A DNA stretch of 64,000 nt from Gyromitra esculenta (taxonomy: Eukaryota > Ascomycota > Pezizomycetes > Pezizales > Discinaceae): positions 682,001-746,000 of the forward strand of contig JBCAML010000013.1 in NCBI GenBank assembly GCA_038503075.1, read 5' to 3'. Every line of letters begins with the position of its first letter. Position 1 is the stretch's first letter. Of the stretch, positions 14,611-24,520 are shown piece after piece. Made by a program: the position numbers and the translations under genes. Under the pieces are notes generated by a model that saw only the letters and a program-made list of their open reading frames with translations, ran no database searches and was not told the origin of the DNA.

Positions 14611-16000
14611 TTACGCCATAGGAGTCGGATGTTTCTTCTTCCAGTCATTGATGAACTCTTGTGTCCGTGCCTTAGGTACTAACATAATCGTCAAAACTTG
14701 GTCTACGACCTGGACCTTCCCTGCGCCCAAGACCTCGAACAGTGGCATCTTCTTGCCAATCTTGATCAACCCACCAGTCTTAGTCTCCATATAGGCTTCA
14801 ACTTTCGCTTGGGGAAAATACTCGCGGGATGAATCCCACGGACATGGTTCAGCAAGGACCATAGCGAGCTGCGAGAAGAGATTAGAGTTCTCAGGGAAGG
14901 CTTTAATGAAGTCCGATTGCAGCATGAGTGGGTACAAAAATACTGTAGGGAAGTGTAGGGTAGATTTGGGGTCTGTGGGGTCCGCAAGATGAAGAGTCGC
15001 ATCTTCCAATTCTGGAGGTTGCGGCGTGGTTTTTGTAGGTATCTTCCTAGCAATCATAGCGATTTTCAAAATTTGTTCTTCCCTCTTCCTCCTATCCTCT
15101 CTTTCTTTCCGTAATCTCTCTACTTCTGCGATTCGTCCTTGTCTCTTACCAATTTGGTCTTGTAGAGTAAGGAGCGCAGCATTTGAGGGGTCACATTCGA
15201 GACCGTTGTCGATGCACTGCACCGCTTCGGAAAGTTTTTCCAGGGCAAAAAGGGCGCGTGCGGAGCGGTACCAGGCTTTGACATTGCGATGGTTCAGTTG
15301 GAGGGCAGCTTTACAGTCATTTATTACACGACGGTAGTTTTCTAGCTCATGGTTAGAGATTTCATACCTAATAACTACAAGGAATGTAGGGGAAAGTTAC
15401 TAAGCTCGAGGTTACAGGCAGCGCGATTGGTATAACAGGCGGAATCGATATCAGTTACATTACACTTCACGGCCAGGGCCTTTGTGTAGAACTCGATAGC
15501 ATCTTTCCATTGCTTTACCTTGAAATTTTCGTTGCCTACAGTTCGGAGGTCATGTCAGTAGTCGAGCTATAGGATAATTTAAAAAGGGTTATCAGCAAAG
15601 TACCTTGCGTTCGAAAATTCTGTGCCACCTGTTTAAATCATCAATCAGTACTTAACTCATGGTATATATTCGAGAATATATACAGAGTAAGTCGCACCTC
15701 ATGAGGCTCCCCTTCATATGCCAGTGCCTTTAACGCTTCCAGTTCCAAATTATCTTCACCATCTGTACCCTTCTCATCCAGTTCAGTCATGAACAATGGC
15801 ATTTTGTTCATAGCCTTTAAGAATTCCTCCGTCGTCACATTTTTGACACCAGCCATTGCAGGTGGCAACGCTGGTGTCATGCTTCCTGGCACCAACGACG
15901 GTTCCTTTGATGTATAACCATGGCGCTCTGCAGCTTGCTGTACAAGTTGATCAAGACTCAAATTTGCGACGCTTTCGTCAAGCTCCCCGACTACTGCCAT
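14611..16000 (-). CDS. CNS1: Cns1/TTC4-type TPR co-chaperone of Hsp90/Hsp70
   Basis: A tetratricopeptide co-chaperone that is essential in yeast and acts with Hsp90 and Hsp70. The N-terminus has the conserved block ELEALKALAYEGEPHEVA, followed by the TPR region (NFRTQGNENFKVKQWKDA, FYTKALAVKC, ACYTNRAACNLELKNY, VKAWYRSARALFALEK). The C-terminal wheel domain contains FLYPLMLQSDFI and ends with ARTQEFINDW. Exons (reverse strand) are 15698-16000, 15604-15628, 15401-15535 and 14611-15341, summing to 1,194 nt and giving 397 residues, the usual length. The 25-nt second exon is needed to make HEVAQNFRTQG. The start at 16000 is the first Met of the conserved frame. The gene is intact. Confidence 0.94.
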
Positions 16001-16434
16001 ACTGAGGGTGTTGGAAATACCTTAAAGTTGAGGTGCTGAGTGAGTTTTTTTTCTGAGTGGTGGGGCTGGTGGGACAGACGTTGGGATTGAGTTTAAGGCT
16101 TACGTCATTCATTTACCTCCCAACCCGTAGTCTTGGCATCGAAAGCTTAGAAATCGTATCCTTTTTCTTGAGGATGAGAACTCAGATATAGGAAAACAGT
16201 TGTGAACCCAACTAAGCCAACTATAAATAAACCTACACTATATAAACTATCGTATATAATGGCTAGATACGACCTGGTGCTAAAGCTAAACCCGATATGT
16301 GACGAATGTAGCAAAAAAGTAGTAATTATCCTAGATCCGGATGGCCAAGTGTTTTCTACGCATAAGCCACAGTTTAGCACAGACGTATCTGCCTAGCCTA
16401 TATGGTACTTGAAGCACCTAGCTAATACGTACTA

Positions 16435-16662
16435 CGGATGTCGGGGTAAGTCTGTGGACAGGTGGCAGTGCGAGTAAGAGATGTTAATTTTCCACACCTC
16501 CATAACTCCCTGAGAGATCTGATAAAAATCCTAATGAATTGAGAGTGCTATGTATTAAATATTAAACAAAGTTAACTCACAAAGGATGAAACCCAAACGA
16601 GCCTGAGTCCCCCAGGAAAAGAGCTGTACCGCCACCTATCCACAGACTTACCCTGGTGTCCG
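16435..16662. mobile_element. MITE-like inverted-repeat element, family I
   Basis: A 228-bp element with about 37-bp imperfect terminal inverted repeats. The left arm starts CGGATGTCGGGGTAAGTCTG; the right arm reads, reversed, CGGACACCAGGGTAAGTCTG. It is flanked by TA on both sides (16433-16434 and 16663-16664). It has no coding capacity. TA target duplication and length fit a non-autonomous Tc1/mariner-type (fungal Fot1/pogo-like) element. Confidence 0.7.
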
Positions 16663-16697
16663 TAGGACTACTCGGATATCGGTTAGTATATACAGTA

Positions 16698-16781
16698 CAG
16701 GCGTGTAAGGAAAGTCTTGACACCCACCTCGCTAGTGAGACAGCGAGCGATCAGGGTGTCAAGACTTTTCTTATACAACTG
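16698..16781. mobile_element. Short foldback MITE, family A copy 1
   Basis: An 84-bp element flanked by TA (16696-16697 and 16782-16783). The terminal repeats of about 28 bp read CAGGCGTGTAAGGAAAGTCT on the left and, reversed, CAGTTGTATAAGAAAAGTCT on the right, with four mismatches over the arms. It is the same family as the perfect copy at 22333-22413. Confidence 0.75.
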
Positions 16782-18097
16782 TACATAGCCAACTATTAAG
16801 TTGCTACGGTGCAATCACATTGGAAGGACTCGGAATACAAGAATATGCACGCCTTATAATATCCCCAAAAGCGGTAAGTCTTATTTTATGTGCATTCCCC
16901 CCACACACAAGAATATCCTCTACAAAGGTGTGAGATTGCTCCAATTTCACATATATTCATAGAGAGGCTACGCTATATCCAGGTACTATTCTAGAAGCAT
17001 GTAGAGAATATAGAGCCCCTTCAAGGCTCCAAAAAATCACCTTGAAGCCAGTCAAGACGAAGAGTCATTTTCCTAGTATATATAGGTTAGCAATGTTCCT
17101 AACCCTGAACCCCACCTCGCGCGGGGAGAAAACTCCTCTGTTCGCATACTCAGGAGGGCCGGATATATATATCTCAAAGCCGATGGAAATTCATCAGATA
17201 TGCAGGGAGAATGGCCCAAGTGAGCTACCCTAAAGCGATTCAAAGAAGTTTCGTATAACTAATAGTTTGGAGAATTACAAGAACTATATTTCAAAAGATC
17301 TCCGCTTTGCCCAAGGAATCTAACTGGACTTTTTTTTGCCGTTTGTGAGTGGGAAATCTGATAGACTAGCTCTTGATTCCCAAAACCAATTGATGAAACC
17401 TAAATCCACGTTCTTGTTTGCATTCTCCTGCTAATACATTCATCGAACGAAAGTATTCGGTATTGTTAAGTGCTATCATAATATAGATTCCTATAATTGT
17501 TTAGCAATAGACAAGTTTAAACCGTGACATGAAAATACGGGTTGTACGAGTTGTAATTATGTATATACATACTAATACGCCTTTGGCCCTTGTATCCATT
17601 ATTAAGCTTACAGTTACCTTACATGGAGCGATTCTCGGGGTTTATTCCCTCAGTTAATACCACCAAAGAAGGGTTAAGCTTATCCCATCCTATAGAAATC
17701 TATGATCCAATGATCGCATGAAGTATAAGAGCTGGTTTTCAGTGAGCTGGGTGGTTTCCTAACCGTGAAGCATGGTATGTATATATCCGTGGATACCCGT
17801 GCATCCTGTCTCATAGATGACAGTCCCTTAGCCTTGCGCGCATGACCGGAAAATGTCAAAATTACACCTACAAACCCGTACTGAAAGCCCGCTCACGGGA
17901 TCCCAAAAAGTAGCGTACGCCCACAGCTAGTATGTCTCGAATAGGTAGCATTCGATAATTGGAAATTGCGTGACGAGAATACAGGCTAATTCTGGATAGC
18001 TAACCCTATCTTCATCTGTGCGCCAAGCCACAATCTTTGATCACCTAGCTAACGAATAGGATTCGAATCGGTTGCACGTAGCCCTCTCTGAATATTA

Positions 18098-18317
18098 CTC
18101 GTGATACCATCGGGTATTCAATGATACAGGGATTCTGATGAAGGGGACGCCCTATTGGGCAAGCAAGACTCAAGGTGGTGATGTATAGCACCGCCACTTC
18201 GTTGATCAAGCCATTTATGGAAGTTTTCGAACCATCTATGCCGCTTCTCACCATATTCGCCCCATATCTTGATTGGTTCAAATCCCTGTATCATTGAATA
18301 CCCGATGGTATCACGAG
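18098..18317. mobile_element. MITE-like element with perfect terminal repeats, family E
   Basis: A 220-bp element flanked by TA (18096-18097 and 18318-18319). The arms 18098-18134 and 18281-18317 are exact reverse complements (CTCGTGATACCATCGGGTAT onward). The interior of about 146 bp is non-coding. Perfect arms suggest a recent insertion compared with its neighbours. Confidence 0.75.
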
Positions 18318-18819
18318 TACTGTGCTTGTGGTGGATGGCAGGAGCAAGCCTTGGCTCTTCGCACGTATCACGTCACAGACTGCAATTCAAGGCTTATCGA
18401 TTGGCTGCTGCCGATCTTCAGTCACAGAAACAGTCCTCTAATCAACGATGATTACATCATTGGGTGCCTACCAGTCGCTTGTGCAACCACCCGCATTCTC
18501 AGCCAGACGCTTCTCTCAAGCTATATCTATGATTATCAATCGCTTCCTGCCCTCTCTATTCCCCCCTCTGCCCTTTTCCTTTTCTCTTGAACTTGTTGTC
18601 TTCTCTCGTATTTTTTATCGTCTCGATTCTCGCTCTTAAATTAAAGCGTCATCACGATATCTCTAGCATAACAAATTCATCTCAGCCCAAGTAAGTGAGC
18701 TTCATCCATAGCTCCAGTCGTTTAGTTCTGCCTATTTTCCGCGCAATTACTTTCTCAGGCGAGCTTGCGTGTTGCTGACACCAAAATCTAACAGATTAAG
18801 CCTCAAAGATACTTTGAAT

Positions 18820-20110
18820 ATGGGTAGGTTTCGGCTCTTGAGTCTTGATTCAGTTAACTCTTCTTTTCTTTCAATTCTAACACATGTGTATAGCTTCGGG
18901 AGCGCATGAATCCCCCATGACCGAACATGAGCCACTTCTGGGGAGACCTGGAGATGTAGCACAAGATGAGCGTAGGGGCTTAGCTTATAACGTGATAAAT
19001 GGTACAGCTACGATTTCTTACGCGCTGGAGAGAAAACGCTAATCTAAGGTTAAAGGAACTGCTCCATTCGCTCAAGTTGGAGGCATATTTGTACGTGACT
19101 CGGCTTCATCGGTCGCTGCAAATAGCAACAAAGAACTTACAGTTCCTTGTATCTGTGTAGCTCGTCGCATTAGTTTGGGGAGCTGTATTTACCCATCCGC
19201 TCTTGATCTTTTCCTTACACCCACTCTTAAATTCGGTAACCATTAGAAATCCCTTGTTCTCGACTAGGAAAGCTAAATTCATATTATTCTGCAGCTTGGT
19301 GTGCTTCTCTCAATAGAGGCGATCTTAGTATTACAGCCAACCCACACACCAGATCAAAAACGTAGGGTACGTTATCGCATCCAATCACGACCAAGTCTCA
19401 AGATGCAAATACTTACGGAAACCTAGGGCACATATATCCATGCTACACTTAATGGTCTCTCCGCCCTATCTTTTTTTAGTGCTCTTGCTATTGTGATCTG
19501 GCACAAGCAAAAAAATCATAGTAAGTTCTAAGTCTGACCATTTTCGGGTTTTTCTTACCAAAACGTAGCTAATAACTTGAAATATCTAGTTCCTCACTTT
19601 GAGTCTCTCCATGCGTATTTAGGTATCGTCATATATGGCTTGCTACTAGTCCAGGGTAGGTTATTAACTTCCCCCTATTTTTGTTTTTTATTAAAATCTA
19701 ACGTTAGCTCTAATTAGCTTTTATTGGCTTTACTCAATACTTTGCCCAAGGCTTGTATGGTAGTGCTGACAAAGCAAAAGCACTGGTAAACATTATCACC
19801 ACCCAGGGACTCCGGGCTTCTGGATAAATGAAAATCACTAACCAGTCACAGTACAAATATCACCGTGTCTCAGGCTATATAATTCTCCTGTTATACTTGG
19901 TCAATATTATCCTTGCCAGTAAACTTTACTACGGTAACAAAATTCTCCATATCAAGACCTGGGGTGTCACCTTGGCAGGCATATTAGTTATCATTGGTAA
20001 GTCGTATTTTCTGAAGTATTTAAGACGCCTCGATTGTTAACTAGATGTTACCTTTTTTTTTAGGCGTTTACCCTCGAATCAAGAAGCAAAAAATTGCCAT
20101 CTTCGGATAA
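18820..20110 (+). pseudogene. Cytochrome b561-domain-like membrane protein gene with a one-base frameshift
   Basis: Ten small exons rebuild a protein of about 237 residues resembling fungal cytochrome-b561-domain membrane proteins (haem-binding His residues, several membrane helices, basic PRIKKQK tail). Key pieces: MTEHEPLLGRPGD, THPLLIFSLHPLL, LQPTHTPDQKR, GTYIHATLN, PHFESLHAY, LGIVIYGLLLVQ, FIGFTQYFAQGLYG, YKYHRVSGYIILLLYL, VYPRIKKQK. Exons: 18820-18823 (only ATGG), 18894-19001, 19056-19090, 19161-19235, 19295-19366, 19427-19520, 19591-19655, 19718-19785, 19852-19996, 20064-20110. They sum to 713 nt, one short of a multiple of three. The break is in the seventh exon near 19619-19621, where HAY and LGIV lie in different frames. 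This is a real -1 deletion or a sequencing error. The tiny first exon is uncertain; an in-frame Met also occurs at MTEHEP. The gene sits among MITEs. Confidence 0.72.
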
Positions 20111-21259
20111 AATTGCACGTTAAAACATGAAGTACCATTTTATTCGCTTTATCATTACTGGGTTTAGGGCGTGGGAGAGCGCAACTCATTCTCTCTGACA
20201 ACTTCATGGTGTTCTTTCCCCGACGGTTTTTTCCATTCGATTTTTTCTTCTTGGCTTTGGTTGGACACTTGGACAGTGGCACATCATGGGCTTATGTTTC
20301 CCCTAAACATCTCGGTGCTTGAGGGTGGTTTATCCCCCTTCGTTAGTATTTATGATTGCAATTGACCGTTTTAGCTTGTTTGATTAATTCTAGCATTAGC
20401 TTTAAATGGTGACACATACTTGAAACATGAACACAAATATATTTCAGCCAGTAAAGTGTCTTACAAAGCTCAACTAACGGTTTGACAGTGGAGCTAATGA
20501 GGCAGCAATAGCACATGTACCCTTGTGAGAGATAGGCGAGTGACAGAAAAATCACGTTAATTAACACATGTTAGATCATGGAATTGAGATATCCTATCTC
20601 TGAAGAATTCTATAATAGTATTGACATCGATGTAGTTTCCCTCAAAACGAGCTACATCTCCAATCCACCTGGCGGTCTAGATTTATACTAGCAAAAATGG
20701 CCAATGACGACTAACTTGAGCAACGAGTCCCAAAGCTTAAACTAATCGATGATACCTATGTGGTACGGGTATCAGGAGGTCACGTTGCTCACCACACTCA
20801 GACTACCTACAGTAAGTTTCCAGAAACCCGATTAGTACGGTTTTAGTATGAATCCCTGGTTGGTTCTTGAATCGCGATTATAGAATCATCATGTTCCAAC
20901 CGGAGCTGATTCAAAATGTCAATGCAAACGGTTCATGCACCGTAGACTGTTGACTATCTCAGATATTCCTGTCCGAGTCGCTGATCAAAACTACCGTGAA
21001 GAATTCCAAGAAGAGTTAAAATGGTATATGTGTAGATCCCAGATATCACTTGAATGTCCAACCCAGAGAAATGGAACAAAGGTTTTGAAGCCCAATAACC
21101 TTGGTTCCGGGACAGACGTTTCTCGGAAACGATCAAACATAAGCTATAGCTTCCGTCCAAAGTACTCTATAAAGATTGACTCTCGAAGCGAGCAAAGAGG
21201 GCTGGGATCTGACCCTGGTTTGTCTCAGCTGGAGCTGGTTGCCTATGGGCTTTGGGGTA

Positions 21260-21397
21260 CTCTACTTGTTATCAGGCATACGAACCAGAAAACATGGGGG
21301 TGTGGCTTTGTATGCTACGGAATCCGTGCCCAATGCCGCAGCGTACAAAGCCACACTCCCCATGTTTTCTGGTTCGTATGCCTGCTAACAAGTAGAG
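21260..21397. mobile_element. Long foldback element, family C
   Basis: A 138-bp near-perfect hairpin. Arms of about 60 bp (starting CTCTACTTGTTATCAGGCAT at the left and CTCTACTTGTTAGCAGGCAT reversed at the right) surround a short centre of about 16 nt and differ at about four positions including one indel. It is flanked by TA at 21258-21259 and by the TA at 21398-21399 that it shares with the next element. It has no coding capacity. Confidence 0.72.
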
Positions 21398-21399
21398 TA

Positions 21400-21557
21400 C
21401 AGTTCCTCCCAGCCACACGACGAAACTAGGTAGTTGACAAACAAGGGTTTACCACCATAAATACTGGCAGTCCTCAGAACCTTAAACTACTGTTGCTCTC
21501 TCTCCCAGACCCCTGTTCGTCAACTGCCCGGTTTCGTCGTGTGGCCGGGAGTGGCTG
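21400..21557. mobile_element. MITE-like element, family B copy 1
   Basis: A 158-bp element with terminal repeats of about 40 bp: left CAGTTCCTCCCAGCCACACG, right reversed CAGCCACTCCCGGCCACACG. The left target TA (21398-21399) is also the right TA of family C; on the right the TA has decayed to CA (21558-21559). A second copy lies at 31936-32091 and shares internal sequence such as TACTGGCAGTCC and CTCCCAGACCCCTGTTC. Confidence 0.75.
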
Positions 21558-22235
21558 CACATATATTTCCAAGTACCTAGGCCTCCAGACCTCCCTGATC
21601 AACCCCAATAGTCTTGGCAAAGAAGAACCGACCGCTCAAGTAATTTGCGCCCAGGATGCGTCCCCAGATATCCTAGCAGATTTAATCCACTGAATATCAC
21701 TCGATTCCAACACCCCGGTCTTTGTTATCCCGCTCCGTCGCTTGCTGTCCCGTGCTCATTTAACTGTCAACCACTCCAAGTCTGATCTCCAGGAAGATGG
21801 CTCACGGGAAGTTTCGCTTCCCAAACTCATCAACCCCGTGGTCGGCTTTTGTTGAGATCTGATGTGTCTGTTGGTGTCTCGAATCCTGTCTCGGACTTCC
21901 GATGCCGTTACCGAATTGTCTTTTGGATGCACCCAATGGCTGTTGAAAATTGGACAGATATATTTAGGCCTCGTGCCACGCGCTGTGAAACCTTGAACTT
22001 GCGCTTAACGCATGCACAGACGATACAGACGATAATTCGTTATTCCGCAATACTGGTTCTGGAAAGGAGATAGAAGGAAAAAAGGTTTCGCTGAAGATCG
22101 ATACACTACAGGTACCTGTCTCGATTGAGAGTATTGTGCATATGTATGTAATAAGTGAAACTTTGAGGATGGCGCTGCCACGTGGAAAACAAGAATTCTG
22201 GCTCGCCTAATTGACGATGACTGCAGATTTTTCTG

Positions 22236-22877
22236 TATATGTTCTGACCCGTATGTAATTAAATCTCATATACAAATTGGCCGGCCTGCTTTGCAAATGG
22301 ATTGGCCAATTGACAAATAGGGCCACTTTGTACAGTCGTGTAAGAAAAGTCTCGACACCCCACCTAACTAGAGAGACAGCCACTGGGGTGTCGAGACTTT
22401 TCTTACACGACTGTACACCAGTTGGCCCACCTTCAACAGTTGACCCACATTCAAAATTCCTCTACTGCCACCACCACCACCATATACATCACTACGAGAT
22501 CTTAATGAATTAAATTCATCTACCAATCCATCAGTGTTTACGATACTAATAATCTATATCACCCCTTCCGTGGTAATCGATATATAACTACAAATATACT
22601 GGCATGCAATGTGCCCTAGGGGGAGGCAGTTCGTAGCCATAGAATCTATGAAGTTGTGAGTGCTAGAGTGTTGATAGCTTTTGGTTGAAAAAAATTTCTG
22701 ACTCGCTTATGTACCAGTGCATTCAAGTTTTTTCAATATTGGTCATCTGCTAGCTTCACTTCGCACATGGGCCAACCCATGTACAAAGTGGCTCTATTTG
22801 TGAATCGGCTGTCCCATTTACTTACCGGTCGACCACTTTGCAAACGGGATTTAATTACATACGGGTCAGAACATATA
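22236..22877. mobile_element. Larger inverted-repeat element, family G copy 1, interrupted
   Basis: A 642-bp element with arms over 100 bp long that begin TATATGTTCTGACCCGTATG on both ends and continue with matching blocks (TTTGCAAATGG, ACAAATAG, GCCACTTTGTAC, GTTGGCCC). The left arm is interrupted by the 81-bp family A element at 22333-22413. Without it the element is about 560 bp. It has no coding capacity. A second, diverged copy is at 54379-54900. Confidence 0.68.
22333..22413. mobile_element. Short foldback MITE, family A copy 2 (perfect arms, nested)
   Basis: An 81-bp element flanked by TA (22331-22332, 22414-22415). The arms, starting CAGTCGTGTAAGAAAAGTCT, are exact reverse complements over at least 29 bp (32 bp including flanks). 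It lies inside the left arm of family G copy 1. The other arm of that host keeps the empty site CTTTG-TA-CATGGGTTGG, which proves a TA target duplication. Confidence 0.85.
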
Positions 22878-23042
22878 CATCGAAGGATAAAAGCCGAGAT
22901 TAGTAGATACACTCTTTGTGATTAACTCACGTTGGAACCCTCGTATAAATACATTTCAGTCAGTCAATCATGATCTGTATTCAATATAGATAGAATCTAA
23001 GAACAACAAGAAACAAAAACAAAACGCAAAAAATAAGAAATT

Positions 23043-24520
23043 TCAGTCTCGCAAATCTGCACGTGACCGTTGAGGAGTAAGGTCTTCGCTATGCGACTCA
23101 TCTACTACCACTGCAGTTGTTCGGACGATCATTCCATCAGGAACGATTATCTGTTCCTCGCTACCGTTATGTGAACCCAGTTGGGTATGGCCTCCGGTCA
23201 CAGTTGTATTCATCGCGCCATTCTTTATTCTTTCAAGTGAATACGACCCGTCATTGTAGCCCTTTTTTTGGAGCTTTTGGCTAATCCCCTCGCTCTGGCC
23301 ATTGCCCGAGTAGCTGCTTCCAAGAAGGCGTGGAAAATATGTCTTGACAAGGATTTTGTATGAAGGAATTGAAGCTGCTAGGATTCCGATATTGATTTCA
23401 ATGACACTCCAGTACATTGGCTCAGCAATAACCCCTAGGAGTCAAAGTAATATTAGCTCCAGTTCTTTGATAACTTGAGAGTTCTCGCCTTACAAGTTTG
23501 GTCACTGTCAATAAGCATAGGAGCAACGTAGGTAATTCGAATGATACTGGAGATGCAGGCGCTATAATATCAACAGTAGGTAAGCAATCTACACGCTAAT
23601 GACCAGATAGAGGGAAAGGGCCTACAATCCTCCCAAACCAAGAATAGTAATAAGCCCTATCTTCTGCCTCTTCGGCAACTGTAACCTCCACAGCATTGGC
23701 ATCGGCAAGGTGTAGGTCGTGAAGTCGGTGAGGATGTTGAGCGCGGCATTCGCAAGGTAGAATGCATTTATGTTGATGCAGGTTCCCTTAGTTCCTGGAA
23801 TTACTTGTTTCCACACGTGTGAGATAGGTGCGCATTGGAATATACAAGTGAAAACGTTTGCTGTTGATTGTGATGCGACGATGACCAGCATGGTTAGGGC
23901 CAGTCGCCTAAAGGCTCGGCTTGGTGTAAGGCGTAGATAGAGCGATAAGGCAGATGTTTTTATAAAGCCCAAACACGCATTATAGAACATAGAGCTCACC
24001 CAAACCCGCTACAAACTTTTAAAGAGTATCCATCATGGAGGTCACTTATGTGTTCTTACCTTGATGTAGGGTATAAAATTTTCTGGGAGCATTGCTTGAA
24101 TATGTTTCCCAAGCCCTTTCTCAACGCCTGTGAAATCATAAAGTTAATATTTAATCCCACTTCTCACGGGTAGCGATCGAGAGACTAACTCATAATTACA
24201 CAGATAGAGAATCCCCAAGAGCATATCTAAATAATTAACTGACCAATCATGTCATTTTGGTTATTGTTCCCGTGGACTTACTACGGCAAAACAAATAAGA
24301 ACTACATGAAAATAGTTTGTCAATAAATGCGACAGCAATATATATAAGCAAAGAAAAGGAACTTACAATCATCCCAACCCATAGATCGAACAACCCAAAG
24401 CCTCGAAAAAAGCCGCAGACTTATCACGATAAATGTAAACACCATGAAGACGATGCATATTATATTAACAACAGGTCCCTTGGATGCATTTTCGTAATGA
24501 AGGTCGGCGACTTCCGCCAT
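23043..24520 (-). CDS. PTH11/rhodopsin-type fungal integral membrane protein
   Basis: A multi-pass membrane protein of the large fungal rhodopsin-domain (PTH11/SAT20-like) family. Features, in order: a first helix (NIICIVFMVFTFIVISLRLF), MGWDDF, GLGKHIQAML, the family block VSSMFYNACLGFIKTSALSLYLRL, then ANVFTCIFQCAPISHVW, TKGTCININAFYLANAALNI, DFTTYTLPMPMLWRLQLPKR, and SVIEINIGILAASIPSYKIL. The tail is hydrophilic and disordered. Exons on the reverse strand start 24367-24520, 24282-24301 (20 nt), 24202-24226 (25 nt) and 24060-24127; the rest run from 24008 to the stop at 23043-23045. It has about 375 residues. Many paralogues exist in fungi and the ligand is unknown; the role as a receptor is inferred from the family only. 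Confidence 0.85.

Larger units (their letters stand above)
16001..18819. other. Gene-poor region with palindromic elements
   Basis: AT-rich DNA upstream of CNS1 with no supportable gene. It contains three TA-bounded inverted-repeat elements (16435-16662, 16698-16781, 18098-18317) listed separately. The short frames at 16202-16396 and 17042-17233 show no family features. The last 200 nt are probably the promoter and leader of the following gene. Confidence 0.6.
20111..23042. other. Gene-poor region with nested and abutting palindromic elements
   Basis: No supportable gene. The longest frame (20935-21429) ends inside a palindromic element and has no family motifs. The interval holds the abutting pair at 21260-21557 and the larger element at 22236-22877 with a nested insertion, all listed separately. 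The remaining sequence shows nothing I can name. Confidence 0.6.

Noticed and set aside
14032..14621. Two overlapping hydrophobic frames downstream of INCENP
   Set aside because: T-rich 3' UTR sequence produces Phe/Leu-rich artefacts; convergent genes explain the interval.
18268..18290. TGGTTCAAATCCC, similar to a tRNA T-arm
   Set aside because: No matching acceptor, D or anticodon arms around it, and it overlaps the right arm of element E.
20935..21429. 164-codon reading frame
   Set aside because: Its second half runs through the family C hairpin and into family B; no motif or coding-like composition in the first half.
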